Shown here: positions 9,071 to 17,585 of the stretch, in pieces
How the letters are laid out: each line of letters begins with the position of its first letter
How positions within the stretch are numbered: position 1 is the stretch's first letter
Origin: Eutrophovita brisbanensis
Lineage (GTDB): Bacteria > Pseudomonadota > Gammaproteobacteria > Burkholderiales > Eutrophovitaceae
DNA: 64,000 nucleotides
Direction of reading: 5' to 3'
Assembly (NCBI GenBank): GCA_038147395.1
Contig: JAYQTM010000001.1
Coordinates: 1,922,001-1,986,000, forward strand
Notes under the pieces: model-generated
The model's input: only the letters and a program-made list of their open reading frames with translations
Told to the model about the DNA's origin: nothing
Databases searched by the model: none
Made by a program: the position numbers and the translations under genes

Positions 9071-10213
9071 TTAATTGGTTCTCGCTCGATCGATCTCAGA
9101 AATAAACCGGTCAAACAAATAACTCACATCATGGGGCCCCGGACTCGCCTCTGGATGCCCCTGAAAGGAGAAGGCAGGGACGTCTGTCCTCTCTATACCC
9201 TGAAGACTTCCATCGAATAACGAGACGTGAGTTGCCTTGACGTTGTCAGGCAACGAATTCTCGTCAACTTGAAATCCGTGATTTTGGCTCGTTATGAGTA
9301 CTTGCTCCGTGCCAAGATCCTTCACAGGATGGTTCGCCCCATGGTGACCAAATTTCATCTTCTGAGTTCGCGCTCCGCTTGCGAGTGCGAGTAGTTGGTG
9401 ACCCAGACATATTCCGAACAAAGGGATCTTTAACTCGAGTAAACGACGAATGGCGCTGATCGCATAATCACAAGGCTCGGGATCCCCAGGGCCATTTGAG
9501 AGAAAAACACCGTCTGGGCGAAGGGCGATGACGTTTTCAACCGGGGTCGTCGCTGGCACAACGGTCACCTTACAACCACGCGACACAAGCATCCGAAGAA
9601 TATTGCGTTTGACGCCAAAGTCATAAGCGACTACGTGTCTCGATGTCTCGACTTTGGCAGCCTGATTATCGCCAAGTGCCCACTCACCTTCATTCCACTC
9701 ATAACTGTTAGCACACGTGACCTCCCGAGCCAAGTCCATGCCTGCCAAACCTGGGAATGCTGAAAGTTGCGCTCGAAGGTCGCTTTCATCTTCCGCCGCC
9801 GGAGCGATAAATCCAGCAAGTGAGCCTTTCTCTCTCAGAATTCGTGTGAGTCGACGAGTATCGATGTTTGCGATCGCCGGCACATCATATTTCGATAGCC
9901 ACTCGCCAAGCGATATTTGTGAGCGGAAATTACTCTCGAGTAGCGGCATTTCCTTAATCACTAGTCCCGATGCTTGAGCCACCAATGACTCATGGTCAGC
10001 GTCATTACACCCTACGTTCCCAATATGAGGGTATGTCAGGGTGACGATCTGTTTTTTGTATGACGGATCTGTGAGGATTTCTTGATAACCCGTCATCGAG
10101 GTATTGAAAACGACCTCTCCGAGTGCTGCGCGTGAAGCGCCGACGGAAACGCCTTTAAAAACGCTCCCATCTTCAAGCACTAAAATCGCTGAATCGGTAT
10201 GGCTAGACGACAA
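9071..10213 (-). CDS. carA: Carbamoyl-phosphate synthase small (glutaminase) subunit
   Basis: Glutamine amidotransferase subunit that hydrolyses glutamine and tunnels ammonia to CarB. The N-terminal CPSase domain includes MTGYQEILTDPSY. The class-I glutaminase domain has the nucleophile elbow GICLGHQLLALASG and the catalytic histidine/glutamate in GHPEASPGP. The length of 380 residues is normal. The start is TTG at 10211-10213, supported by a strong GGAGG at 10218-10222; no ATG fits. The leader upstream holds a promoter, a palindrome and an intrinsic terminator (separate entries), which points to regulated transcription of carAB. Confidence 0.98.
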   Translation of the reverse strand: MSSSHTDSAILVLEDGSVFKGVSVGASRAALGEVVFNTSMTGYQEILTDPSYKKQIVTLTYPHIGNVGCNDADHESLVAQASGLVIKEMPLLESNFRSQISLGEWLSKYDVPAIANIDTRRLTRILREKGSLAGFIAPAAEDESDLRAQLSAFPGLAGMDLAREVTCANSYEWNEGEWALGDNQAAKVETSRHVVAYDFGVKRNILRMLVSRGCKVTVVPATTPVENVIALRPDGVFLSNGPGDPEPCDYAISAIRRLLELKIPLFGICLGHQLLALASGARTQKMKFGHHGANHPVKDLGTEQVLITSQNHGFQVDENSLPDNVKATHVSLFDGSLQGIERTDVPAFSFQGHPEASPGPHDVSYLFDRFISEIDRARTN

Positions 10214-10262
10214 AATACCTCCGTAATTGGTGTTCGGGAAGCCGCATTAGGGATTACGCTTA

Positions 10263-10300
10263 CAAAAAGCGGGAGGGAGCTTATATCGCTACCTTCCCGC
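10263..10300 (-). terminator. Intrinsic terminator/attenuator in the carAB leader
   Basis: On the minus strand, a GC-rich stem (arms 10288-10300 and 10269-10280, six G/C-rich pairs at the base, then one bulged A and one mismatch) is followed directly by TTTTT at 10264-10268. It lies downstream of the carAB promoter and about 50 bases before the carA start, so it can terminate the carAB transcript itself rather than only the upstream dapB message. The structure is seen in the sequence; its role as an attenuator is inferred. Confidence 0.75.
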
Positions 10301-10307
10301 GTCGGAG

Positions 10308-10337
10308 ATTATACCTTCTGATCGAGCGTTCGATCAA
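10308..10337 (-). promoter_or_regulatory. Sigma-70 promoter of carAB
   Basis: On the minus strand, TTGATC (10332-10337) and a perfect TATAAT (10308-10313) are separated by 18 bases, a near-consensus sigma-70 promoter. Transcription would start near 10300, immediately before the hairpin at 10269-10300, about 90 bases upstream of carA. A palindrome overlaps the -35 box and spacer. Confidence 0.75.
10319..10336. promoter_or_regulatory. 18-bp palindrome, candidate operator of carAB
   Basis: TGATCGA and TCGATCA form a perfect 7-bp inverted repeat around a 4-base centre, overlapping five bases of the -35 box and most of the spacer of the carAB promoter. A dimeric protein bound here would block RNA polymerase. 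It does not look like the E. coli ArgR, PurR or RutR boxes as I know them, so the regulator is unknown. Confidence 0.55.
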
Positions 10338-10369
10338 TTTTCACATTTGGATAGGCATAGTTTTCGATA

Positions 10370-11182
10370 CTAAAGGCCCAAAACGTCATTCATATCGTAC
10401 AGACCAGGGTCACGCGTCGATAAAAACTTTGCTGCCCTCAACGCGCCAATTGCAAAATTACTTCGGTCCGACGCTTTGTGACTAATTTCGACACGCTCTC
10501 CCGTGCCCGCAAACATCACGGTGTGATCACCCACGATATCCCCGCCTCTCACAGTAGCAAAACCAATTGTGTGGTCTGCACGCTCCCCCGTATGTCCCTC
10601 TCGACCATAAACAGCGCAATCAGCAAGATCTCTTCCCAAGACATCAGCAATCACCTCACCCATCTTGACCGCCGTACCGGATGGTGCGTCAACTTTATGT
10701 CGGTGATGTGCTTCCACAATCTCGATGTCGTAACCTTCAGACAGTGCCGCAGCTGCATTTTTTAGTAAATTCAAAACCACATTGACGCCAACGCTCATGT
10801 TTGGAGCCATGACAATGGGTATCGACTGTGCCGCCGCTTCAATAGCCGACTTTTCCTCACCAGTGAATCCGGTCGTTCCAATCACCATCGCGACTTTGTG
10901 ATCAACACATTGCTGCAAGTGAACCAACGTGCCCTCAGGTCGAGTGAAGTCAATCATGACGTTCGAGGCAGCTGCGACATTAGCCACATCTGACGAGATT
11001 TCCACACCTGTTACGAGTCCGAACGATTCTCCTGCATCTCGCCCAACGCGCGTATCTCCAGCCAACTCTAACGCGCCAGACAATTCCAACTCAGCATCTT
11101 GGCTGATCGCACTGATGAGCGACCTGCCCATCTTCCCCGTCGCTCCACATACCGCAATTTTTATCTTAGCCATCGTCATCAT
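10370..11182 (-). CDS. dapB: 4-hydroxy-tetrahydrodipicolinate reductase
   Basis: NAD(P)H-dependent step of the diaminopimelate/lysine pathway. The N-terminal dinucleotide fold AVCGATGKMGRSL is followed by DFTRPEGT, GTTGFTGEEK and the catalytic EAHHRHKVDAPSGTA; the C-terminus is YDMNDVLGL. Length 270 as written. Three in-frame ATGs lie within ten bases; AAGGA overlaps the first, so the ATG at 11171-11173 (MAKIKIAV) is probably the one used. It lies upstream of carAB as in Pseudomonas, but carA has its own promoter in the gap. Confidence 0.97.
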   Translation of the reverse strand: MMTMAKIKIAVCGATGKMGRSLISAISQDAELELSGALELAGDTRVGRDAGESFGLVTGVEISSDVANVAAASNVMIDFTRPEGTLVHLQQCVDHKVAMVIGTTGFTGEEKSAIEAAAQSIPIVMAPNMSVGVNVVLNLLKNAAAALSEGYDIEIVEAHHRHKVDAPSGTAVKMGEVIADVLGRDLADCAVYGREGHTGERADHTIGFATVRGGDIVGDHTVMFAGTGERVEISHKASDRSNFAIGALRAAKFLSTRDPGLYDMNDVLGL

Positions 11183-11213
11183 CCTTGGTGCTCGTTGTTT
11201 TACTCAATGATCT

Positions 11214-11537
11214 TCATTGTTCGGGGAGGTAATCGCCATCGATATCAGTCACTTTCCCATCTTCGAAAATCACAATCAGAGTTCTCTCGCGCGCAACATC
11301 CCCCCCGGATCCTTGCAAATACACATAGCCCCATTGATTGGGCTTTAACACATCGACTACTAAGGGGGAACCGAGGAGGTACTTAACCTGCTCTTGGCTC
11401 ATTCCAATTGACAGCTTGTTTATTTTTTCTCTCTCAATATAGTTACCCTGCCGAACTTCCAGCTCATGGGGTTTCAAAAAACAACCCGCGAGAACCGACG
11501 CACCGACGAATACGAGAGCAAGCCTTAAACGATTCAT
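11214..11537 (-). CDS. bamE: Outer membrane assembly lipoprotein BamE (SmpA/OmlA)
   Basis: Small lipoprotein of the BAM complex, which inserts beta-barrel proteins into the outer membrane. The signal peptide ends in the lipobox LAGC (cysteine near residue 19). The fold signature is IEREKINKLSIGMSQEQVKYLLGSP, followed by WGYVYLQ and a final beta strand with VIFEDGKV. At 107 residues it has the family size. It is divergent from fur with about 70 bases between them, the usual gammaproteobacterial arrangement. Confidence 0.95.
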   Translation of the reverse strand: MNRLRLALVFVGASVLAGCFLKPHELEVRQGNYIEREKINKLSIGMSQEQVKYLLGSPLVVDVLKPNQWGYVYLQGSGGDVARERTLIVIFEDGKVTDIDGDYLPEQ

Positions 11538-11610
11538 AATTAATTCACCTGGTAGTTTGCCCTAAGAATGGAGCAAAGACGTTATGATAGGACAACTAGG
11601 TTAGAAAAAC

Positions 11611-12051
11611 ATGACAATGAAAACTCCACAAGACCTGAAAAACATGGGGCTCAAGGCAACGCTACCCCGACTGAAGATCATTAACGTATTTGAAGCGAGC
11701 GGTGAAAGACACCTCTCGGCTGAAGACGTTTATCGTCACTTACTTGACGACGAAATGGATGTGGGGCTTGCCACCGTATACCGCGTCTTAACGCAATTCG
11801 AACAGGCCGGAATACTCATACGCCACCATTTTGAATCTGGGAAAGCGGTCTACGAGCTCGATCAAGGAGATCACCATGACCATCTCGTTTGTAACCAATG
11901 TGGTCGTGTCGAGGAATTTTTTGATGAAGAGATTGAACGCCGACAAAAGAAAATAGCCACTGATAAAGGGTTCAAAATTATCGGGCACTCGCTTCACATG
12001 TACGGCGATTGCATCACCGAAAATTGTCCGCACAAAAACGAGAATAATTAG
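11611..12051 (+). CDS. fur: Ferric uptake regulator Fur
   Basis: Iron-responsive repressor. At 146 residues it has the winged-helix DNA-binding domain (GLKATLPRLKIINVF, DVGLATVYRVLTQFEQAGI) and the dimerisation domain with the metal ligands HHDHLVCNQCGRVEEF and a C-terminal CITENC pair that may hold a structural zinc. It is divergent from bamE and convergent with recN, the same trio as in Pseudomonas. I did not find a convincing Fur box in its own upstream region. Confidence 0.98.
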   Translation: MTMKTPQDLKNMGLKATLPRLKIINVFEASGERHLSAEDVYRHLLDDEMDVGLATVYRVLTQFEQAGILIRHHFESGKAVYELDQGDHHDHLVCNQCGRVEEFFDEEIERRQKKIATDKGFKIIGHSLHMYGDCITENCPHKNENN

Positions 12052-12077
12052 TCAGAAGTTGATCACATAACAGCCAG

Positions 12078-13736
12078 CTAGCTCCGACCTGCCTCCAATA
12101 ACTGGCGGGCATGTGCTCTCGCTTCCTCCGTGACTGTGGCTCCAGCCAACATTCTTGCCACTTCACCAACTCGAGATTCGAAATCCAATAATTCGATCTC
12201 AGTAAGCGACGTGTTATTCGACTGAGACTTCAAAACACGCCAATGTGAGTGGGCCAGCGCAGCAACCTGTGGCAAGTGCGTGACACACAAGACTTGAGCG
12301 TTATCGCTGACCTCACGCAACATTCGACCAACCACCTCGGCAACAGCACCTCCTACTCCTGTGTCGACCTCGTCAAAGATAATTGTTGAAGTCGGCGCCT
12401 CTTTGTGCAGTACAGATTGTATGGCCAGTGATATTCGCGATAACTCTCCTCCGGAAGCGATCTCTCCGAGGGGTTTTGCTGCGACACCCGGGTTCGTCGC
12501 GACATAAAACGCTACTGAATCTAACCCACCAGCATCGGGGTGGTTTTTTTTATCGGCAGAAACCTTAAATTGAACCCCCTGCATCGACAAGTCAACAAGC
12601 GAAGCATTAACCGCGGTCTCTAATTCGTGAGCCAACGTGGCTCTACGCTGACTCAGAGCCTCTGCGACCGAGTGATATTCATCAGCAGCCGCTTTCTCAT
12701 TCACTTCCAACTCATCCAAATTCATTGTAATGAGAAGATCTTGTAACTCTCTCTCCATGTTTGACTTAACCGTTGGGAGATCTTCCGGTTTGACTCCAAG
12801 TTTCTTGGCAGCGCCATGAACTTCTGATATTCGCCGGTCCAACGCATCTATCGCATTAGGCTCCGCCTCCAATCCATCGAGATATCTCCTGACCTCACGA
12901 TCAAGCTCTCTCGCGAGCACCTCAATAGACTCCGCTTCACTCGCGAGCTGTTTGACTGTGTGGTCAAAATCAACGACTTGGCTAAACTGCGCTCGAACTT
13001 GAGAGAGTGCACGACTGACTGTAGGTCCATCCCCATCCAGAATGTCCACAACCTGCCCCAAGCACGTTGTCAATTGAGACAAGTTACTCAGTCTTAAATG
13101 ATCCTCTTGAGTTTTCCTCCACTCTTGTTTGTCGAAACGCAATGACTCCAATTCGTCCAGCTGTTCCGTCAATTCAGTGACGCGGCGATTCGTCGTTTCG
13201 TGAAGTTGCTTGGATTCCTCAAACTGGAGTTTGGCGGCCCGCCAAATTCTCCATAAATTGGACACTTGCTTCGATTGTTCCTCAAGCGAGCCGAACCGAT
13301 CTAGAACACCAATGTGGGACGCCACCTCTAACAGCGAGTAATGCTCGTGCTGCCCATGAATATCGACCAAACTCCCAACAATCGTTTTCAGTTGTTTGAT
13401 CGTCACAGGAGTCCCGTTAACCCAGGCGCGAGATCGGCCTGTCTTATCAATCGTCCGGCGCAGTATGCATTCTTCGGGATCTACATCGAGCTCAGAAAAG
13501 ATACGTTTGACTGCAACGGAATTAGCAATGTCAAATTCTGCGGTCAGTTCTGCTTTCTCTGCTCCAGGCCTAACATACCCCGCATCAGCCCGCCCCCCAA
13601 GAATTAATCCAATCGCTCCCAAAAGAATCGACTTCCCTGCGCCAGTTTCACCCGTCAGAACTGTAAAGCCGCCCCCCAGATCCAAACTCAGTTGTTGAAT
13701 CAGGATGAAGTCCTTGATCGATAAACTAACTAACAT
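12078..13736 (-). CDS. recN: DNA repair protein RecN
   Basis: SMC-like ATPase that acts at double-strand breaks in recombinational repair. The N-terminal Walker A (GETGAGKSILLGAIG) is near residue 30, a long coiled coil occupies about residues 150-370, and the C-terminal half has the ABC signature ASGGELSRISLA and Walker B IIFDEVDTGVGG. Length 552 (E. coli 553). ATG start at 13734-13736. It lies just downstream of nadK on the same strand, the order also seen in E. coli (nadK-recN). Confidence 0.98.
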   Translation of the reverse strand: MLVSLSIKDFILIQQLSLDLGGGFTVLTGETGAGKSILLGAIGLILGGRADAGYVRPGAEKAELTAEFDIANSVAVKRIFSELDVDPEECILRRTIDKTGRSRAWVNGTPVTIKQLKTIVGSLVDIHGQHEHYSLLEVASHIGVLDRFGSLEEQSKQVSNLWRIWRAAKLQFEESKQLHETTNRRVTELTEQLDELESLRFDKQEWRKTQEDHLRLSNLSQLTTCLGQVVDILDGDGPTVSRALSQVRAQFSQVVDFDHTVKQLASEAESIEVLARELDREVRRYLDGLEAEPNAIDALDRRISEVHGAAKKLGVKPEDLPTVKSNMERELQDLLITMNLDELEVNEKAAADEYHSVAEALSQRRATLAHELETAVNASLVDLSMQGVQFKVSADKKNHPDAGGLDSVAFYVATNPGVAAKPLGEIASGGELSRISLAIQSVLHKEAPTSTIIFDEVDTGVGGAVAEVVGRMLREVSDNAQVLCVTHLPQVAALAHSHWRVLKSQSNNTSLTEIELLDFESRVGEVARMLAGATVTEEARAHARQLLEAGRS

Positions 13737-13759
13737 TTAGTTGATGGACGCATCTTAGT

Positions 13760-14623
13760 TCACATGGTCCCGGCCCATCGTAGCTTCTCTCTCAGCGTCG
13801 CAAAATAATCATGTCCCAAAGGATGGACCAACTGGACTTTTTCCTTGGCAGCAGAAATAGAGAGTTGCTCGCCCTCCACGATATCAAGAGACGTGTGGCT
13901 ATCAATGTGTACTCTCGCATCCGTTGCACCAGTGACTTTAATTGTCACACTGGAGTCACCTGGAATAACAATTGGTCGGTTAGACAGCGTGTGAGGACAG
14001 ACGGGGACCAAGAGCATGCAATCAATTGACGGAGCAATGATGGGTCCACCAGCAGAGAGAGCGTAAGCAGTTGAACCCGTCGGCGTGGATATCACAAGGC
14101 CATCAGACCTCAGGTTATAGGCGAGGCGGCCATCGATCAACACCTCCATTTGCATCAAGCCTCCCCCGTGACCCTTGCCGATTGAAATATCATTCAGCGC
14201 CCAAACTTCTGAGCCCCCTCGCCCACCAATCTGTGTCTCCAGTAATACACGGCTATCAATTTCGTACTCGCCACGCACCACCGACCTAAGACTTTCCACC
14301 ATGTCTGACAGGGAAATATCGGCAAGAAACCCAAGCCTCCCGAGGTTGATCCCTAAGAGGGGAACCTTATGGGTCGCCACAGATCTGGCAAGGCTCAACA
14401 ACGTTCCATCTCCACCCACCACAACCACTAAATCAGCCCAAGCAACGGCCACCTCCACATCGGTCGAGTCAACATCAACGAGTCCCAATTCAGCCGCAGT
14501 TTCAGAATCAACTTTGTACGAAATATTTTCTGCCTGAAAAAACGACATTAGTTGGTGTATCGGTTCGGAAACTTCAGTACTTCGATACTTTCCGACAATG
14601 CAAACCTTGGTGAATTTATTCAT
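13760..14623 (-). CDS. nadK: NAD kinase
   Basis: Phosphorylates NAD to NADP using ATP. The diagnostic motif VVVGGDGTLLSLARS lies near residue 65, followed by GINLGRLGFLADI, SDGLVISTPTGSTAYALSAGGPI and the C-terminal IDSHTSLDIVEGEQL. I chose ATG at 14621-14623 (MNKFTKVCIVG), giving 287 residues; an upstream in-frame start would add nine residues with no family support. It is divergent from hrcA with 96 bases between, and 23 bases upstream of recN. Confidence 0.96.
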   Translation of the reverse strand: MNKFTKVCIVGKYRSTEVSEPIHQLMSFFQAENISYKVDSETAAELGLVDVDSTDVEVAVAWADLVVVVGGDGTLLSLARSVATHKVPLLGINLGRLGFLADISLSDMVESLRSVVRGEYEIDSRVLLETQIGGRGGSEVWALNDISIGKGHGGGLMQMEVLIDGRLAYNLRSDGLVISTPTGSTAYALSAGGPIIAPSIDCMLLVPVCPHTLSNRPIVIPGDSSVTIKVTGATDARVHIDSHTSLDIVEGEQLSISAAKEKVQLVHPLGHDYFATLREKLRWAGTM

Positions 14624-14719
14624 TATTCCGCAGCAAATACTATTGGCCAATAATCATCGCAAATTTTGAACAAGAAGAAAAACTTAAATTGCTACTAAAA
14701 GTTTGTAGAATGTCATCAA

Positions 14720-15733
14720 ATGAATGAACGGTCCAAAATATTACTCAAAAGTCTTATAGAGAGACACATCTCGGATGGCCAACCTGTTGGCTCGAGGCAG
14801 CTTGCGAAGACCTCTGGTCTGGAGCTGAGTCCAGCCAGCATCAGGAATATCATGGCGGACTTAGAGGAGATGGGATTCATTGCCAGCCCACACACATCGG
14901 CTGGTAGAGTACCAACGCCGAGGGGATATCGTTTCTTCGTTGATTCACTTCTCAAAGTTCAACCCATTGATTCTATTGAACTTAATCAACTCGAAGGCCA
15001 ATTTCAGCCTGACAGTACAAACCGTTTGGTCGCCACAGCATCTCAATTACTGTCAAATCTGACTCAATTCGCCGGTGTCGTGAAAGTGCCGAATCGCAGC
15101 AGTGCTGCATTTCGGCACATCGAATTTGTCTCCCTTTCAGAGAGGCGAATATTACTCATTATCGTGACACCTGATGGCGACGTGCAAAACAAAGTGCTTG
15201 AGTCTCCTCGCGGTTACACTGAGTCCGAGCTAACTGAGGCGAACAACTTCCTAAACCGTAATTTTGCAGGGATCAATTTTGACCAAATTCGGATCAAACT
15301 AGAATCAGAATTACGCCAACTCAAGGACAGTATCAGTCAATTGATGGGGCTCGCCCTATCGGCCGGTCAGGAAACGTCACAACAACCGAATGATTTCATC
15401 GTCTCTGGAGAGAAAAATTTACTCAGTGTTGCAGATCTGTCAACAAACATAGAGAAACTTCGTGCCTTGTTTGACATGTTTGATAAAAAAACGGGGATTC
15501 TGCAACTTCTTGATAACAGCGAAAACGCGGCTGGAGTCCAAATATACATTGGCGGTGAATCCGGGCTCGTGCCCATGGATGAATGCAGTGTTGTCACTGC
15601 ACCCTACGAGGTTGACGGTCAAATCGTAGGCACAGTTGGAGTCATTGGTCCGACTCGGATGGCCTATGAGCGCGTGATACCGATCGTAGACATAACCGCG
15701 AAACTTTTATCTGGAGCTTTGTCTCAGAACTAA
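14720..15733 (+). CDS. hrcA: Heat-inducible transcription repressor HrcA
   Basis: Repressor of heat-shock operons that binds CIRCE operators. The 337-residue protein has the N-terminal winged helix (LLKSLIERHISDGQPVGSRQ, then SPASIRNIMADLEEMGFI and HTSAGRVPTPRGYRFFVD) and the GAF-like C-terminal domain ending VGVIGPTRMAYERVIPIVD. The gene sits upstream of hemH and about 2.5 kb before grpE-dnaK-dnaJ. I saw no CIRCE repeat in front of hrcA, grpE or dnaK, so its targets (typically groESL) are probably elsewhere. Confidence 0.97.
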   Translation: MNERSKILLKSLIERHISDGQPVGSRQLAKTSGLELSPASIRNIMADLEEMGFIASPHTSAGRVPTPRGYRFFVDSLLKVQPIDSIELNQLEGQFQPDSTNRLVATASQLLSNLTQFAGVVKVPNRSSAAFRHIEFVSLSERRILLIIVTPDGDVQNKVLESPRGYTESELTEANNFLNRNFAGINFDQIRIKLESELRQLKDSISQLMGLALSAGQETSQQPNDFIVSGEKNLLSVADLSTNIEKLRALFDMFDKKTGILQLLDNSENAAGVQIYIGGESGLVPMDECSVVTAPYEVDGQIVGTVGVIGPTRMAYERVIPIVDITAKLLSGALSQN

Positions 15734-15753
15734 ACACCAGCGCGCTTGAAACC

Positions 15754-16857
15754 ATGCGACTTTCAAAAGAACCTCCGTACGCACACGGCACCTTACTAAA
15801 AACGGGAGTGTTGCTCGTCAATCTTGGGACACCTGATGCGCCCACAAAAAAAGCGCTCCGACGGTACTTAGGAGAATTCCTTTGGGACGCGCGAGTCGTC
15901 GAAATCCCCAGGGTAATTTGGTGGTTTATTCTCAACGGAATCATTCTCAACGTGAGGCCAAAGGCCTCAGCGGAAAAGTACGCTACAGTCTGGACAGAGT
16001 CGGGCTCACCGTTGAGGGTCTTCACTCACGCACAGGAAAAAATGCTCCGAGAAAGTTTTAAAACGAGCGGATACAAAAATATACGCGTCGAGTCCGCAAT
16101 GCGGTACGGCAGCCCCTCTGTGTCATCAAAACTTGAGGAAATGAGAGCTGATGGATGTGACAAGATCCTCGTCGTGCCGATGTATCCTCAGTACAATTCG
16201 AGCACGACCGGCAGCGTCTACGATGCGGTTTTCGCTTACCTATCGAAAGTTCGCAATCAACCTGGCTTAAGATTAATCAAACACTTTCACGATGATTCGG
16301 GGTATATCGACGCGCTTGCGGAGCGGGTAACGTCTTACTGGGATAAACACGGAAAGCCAGACAAACTAGTCTTGTCTTTTCATGGCGTTCCAAAATTCAG
16401 TCTACTTAAGGGTGATCCGTATCATTGTGAGTGTTACAAGACCAGTCGCTTACTCTCAGAGAAATTGGACTTTGACGCGAGCAACATCATCACAACATTT
16501 CAATCTCGGTTCGGACGCGCCGAGTGGCTCAAACCCTACACGATCGACACCATTAGAGACCTTGGGATTGAAAAAACGCGTCGAATCGATGTCTTCTGCC
16601 CCGGGTTTGTTGCAGATTGTCTCGAAACACTCGAAGAGATCGACGCCGAGAACAGAGAAGAGTTTGAAAAACATGGTGGGCAAGAATTCCATTTCATCCC
16701 ATGCTTAAATGATTCGACAAAATGGATTGACGCCCTCACCAATATTTGTACCAAGGAACTTGGTCATTGGCTAAATGACCATGAGGCTCAAACTGCTCAA
16801 GAAAAAGAATCGAAAATCAGCCGCTCTGAGGCATTAAAATTGGGCGCGAGTAATTGA
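15754..16857 (+). CDS. hemH: Ferrochelatase
   Basis: Inserts ferrous iron into protoporphyrin IX, the last step of protoheme synthesis. Family segments: GVLLVNLGTPDAP, the catalytic histidine in LSFHGVPKFSLLKGDPY, CYKTSRLL, TTFQSRFGRAEWLKPYT and CPGFVADCLETLEEI. At 367 residues it is slightly longer than the E. coli and Pseudomonas proteins because of a charged C-terminal tail. I saw no C-terminal four-cysteine iron-sulfur motif. It starts 20 bases after hrcA and is probably co-transcribed with it. Confidence 0.97.
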   Translation: MRLSKEPPYAHGTLLKTGVLLVNLGTPDAPTKKALRRYLGEFLWDARVVEIPRVIWWFILNGIILNVRPKASAEKYATVWTESGSPLRVFTHAQEKMLRESFKTSGYKNIRVESAMRYGSPSVSSKLEEMRADGCDKILVVPMYPQYNSSTTGSVYDAVFAYLSKVRNQPGLRLIKHFHDDSGYIDALAERVTSYWDKHGKPDKLVLSFHGVPKFSLLKGDPYHCECYKTSRLLSEKLDFDASNIITTFQSRFGRAEWLKPYTIDTIRDLGIEKTRRIDVFCPGFVADCLETLEEIDAENREEFEKHGGQEFHFIPCLNDSTKWIDALTNICTKELGHWLNDHEAQTAQEKESKISRSEALKLGASN

Positions 16858-16865
16858 GCTGACCG

Positions 16866-17441
16866 TTACATAAGTAAGAGCCCCTCGGCTCGCCCAAAGT
16901 CAGTTTCCTCTTCGTATCTTCGCTTTCGTTCCAGATACTTATCCTTAACGGCTCGAGCCTCACGATCGATTAGAGCCTGGAGTGCATCACAATCAGATTG
17001 AGTCGGAATACTTGTAATGACTCTTTCTGCTTCGCTTGCAGCATCGCGTGCTATTTTCTCCTGCTTCTTCTCAATTTGATCAAGATTCCTGAGAAATGTA
17101 GCCCACCGCTCACGTAATTCTTTCGTCCCTTCCTTCTCACCTCTCCATATTGGTCGAGTATGGGTGACTCCGAGTGAGACTAGGGCTGACTCCACTGAGC
17201 AATCTCGACCACTGTCGAGCTTCTTGAAGCGCCACTGAAAATCCCATTTTGTTCTCGCAGGATGACGATTGCCGTCCGCGGCGACTGGCCCTTTTCTCTT
17301 CATCTCAGCACCGAGAACAAACGCCGATTGTCCATGGATGCTGTATTTGCTGGAGCCAACGTGAACGACCGGCTCAGCATTGAGCGGACCCATAGCGAAG
17401 GTTGCGGCCACAGAAGCGACAATAATCCTAAAAATACTCAT
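16866..17441 (-). CDS. Secreted DUF922-like protein lacking the metal-binding motif
   Basis: A 191-residue protein with a signal peptide ending near residue 22 (NA-EP). The mature part resembles DUF922/COG5661 predicted secreted zinc proteases: YSIHGQSA near the N-terminus, a GPVAADGNRHPARTKWDFQWRF block, a cysteine-containing strand, and a helical half with a second cysteine (SDC). In the family the central helix carries HExxH; here that place reads IEKKQEKIA with no histidine. The C-terminal signature before the end reads EEETDFGRAEG. I therefore infer loss of catalytic function. It is convergent with hemH (8 bases apart) and divergent from grpE. Function unknown; the family assignment is moderate. 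Confidence 0.6.
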   Translation of the reverse strand: MSIFRIIVASVAATFAMGPLNAEPVVHVGSSKYSIHGQSAFVLGAEMKRKGPVAADGNRHPARTKWDFQWRFKKLDSGRDCSVESALVSLGVTHTRPIWRGEKEGTKELRERWATFLRNLDQIEKKQEKIARDAASEAERVITSIPTQSDCDALQALIDREARAVKDKYLERKRRYEEETDFGRAEGLLLM

Positions 17442-17517
17442 TGAATTCAGATGTATAACTCAACATTTAATCTAAAATTTTAGCGTAACAGAAAAATATA
17501 AAAAAAATCCAAACACC

Positions 17518-17545
17518 CTTGAAATAAACAAGATCGCCCCAATTT
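17518..17545 (+). promoter_or_regulatory. Sigma-32 heat-shock promoter of grpE
   Basis: CTTGAAA (17518-17524), a 12-base spacer and CCCCAATTT (17537-17545) match the sigma-32 consensus closely. It ends about 40 bases before the grpE ATG, which is preceded by AGGAG at 17571-17575. Confidence 0.8.
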
Positions 17546-17585
17546 ACCGTTGTTGGTGCGTAAAAAGATTAGGAGATCTTTGTAA

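Noticed and set aside
11538..11610. Possible Fur box in the bamE-fur gap
   Set aside because: TTATGATAG resembles half of a Fur site but the dyad GATAATGATAATCATTATC is not recognisable.
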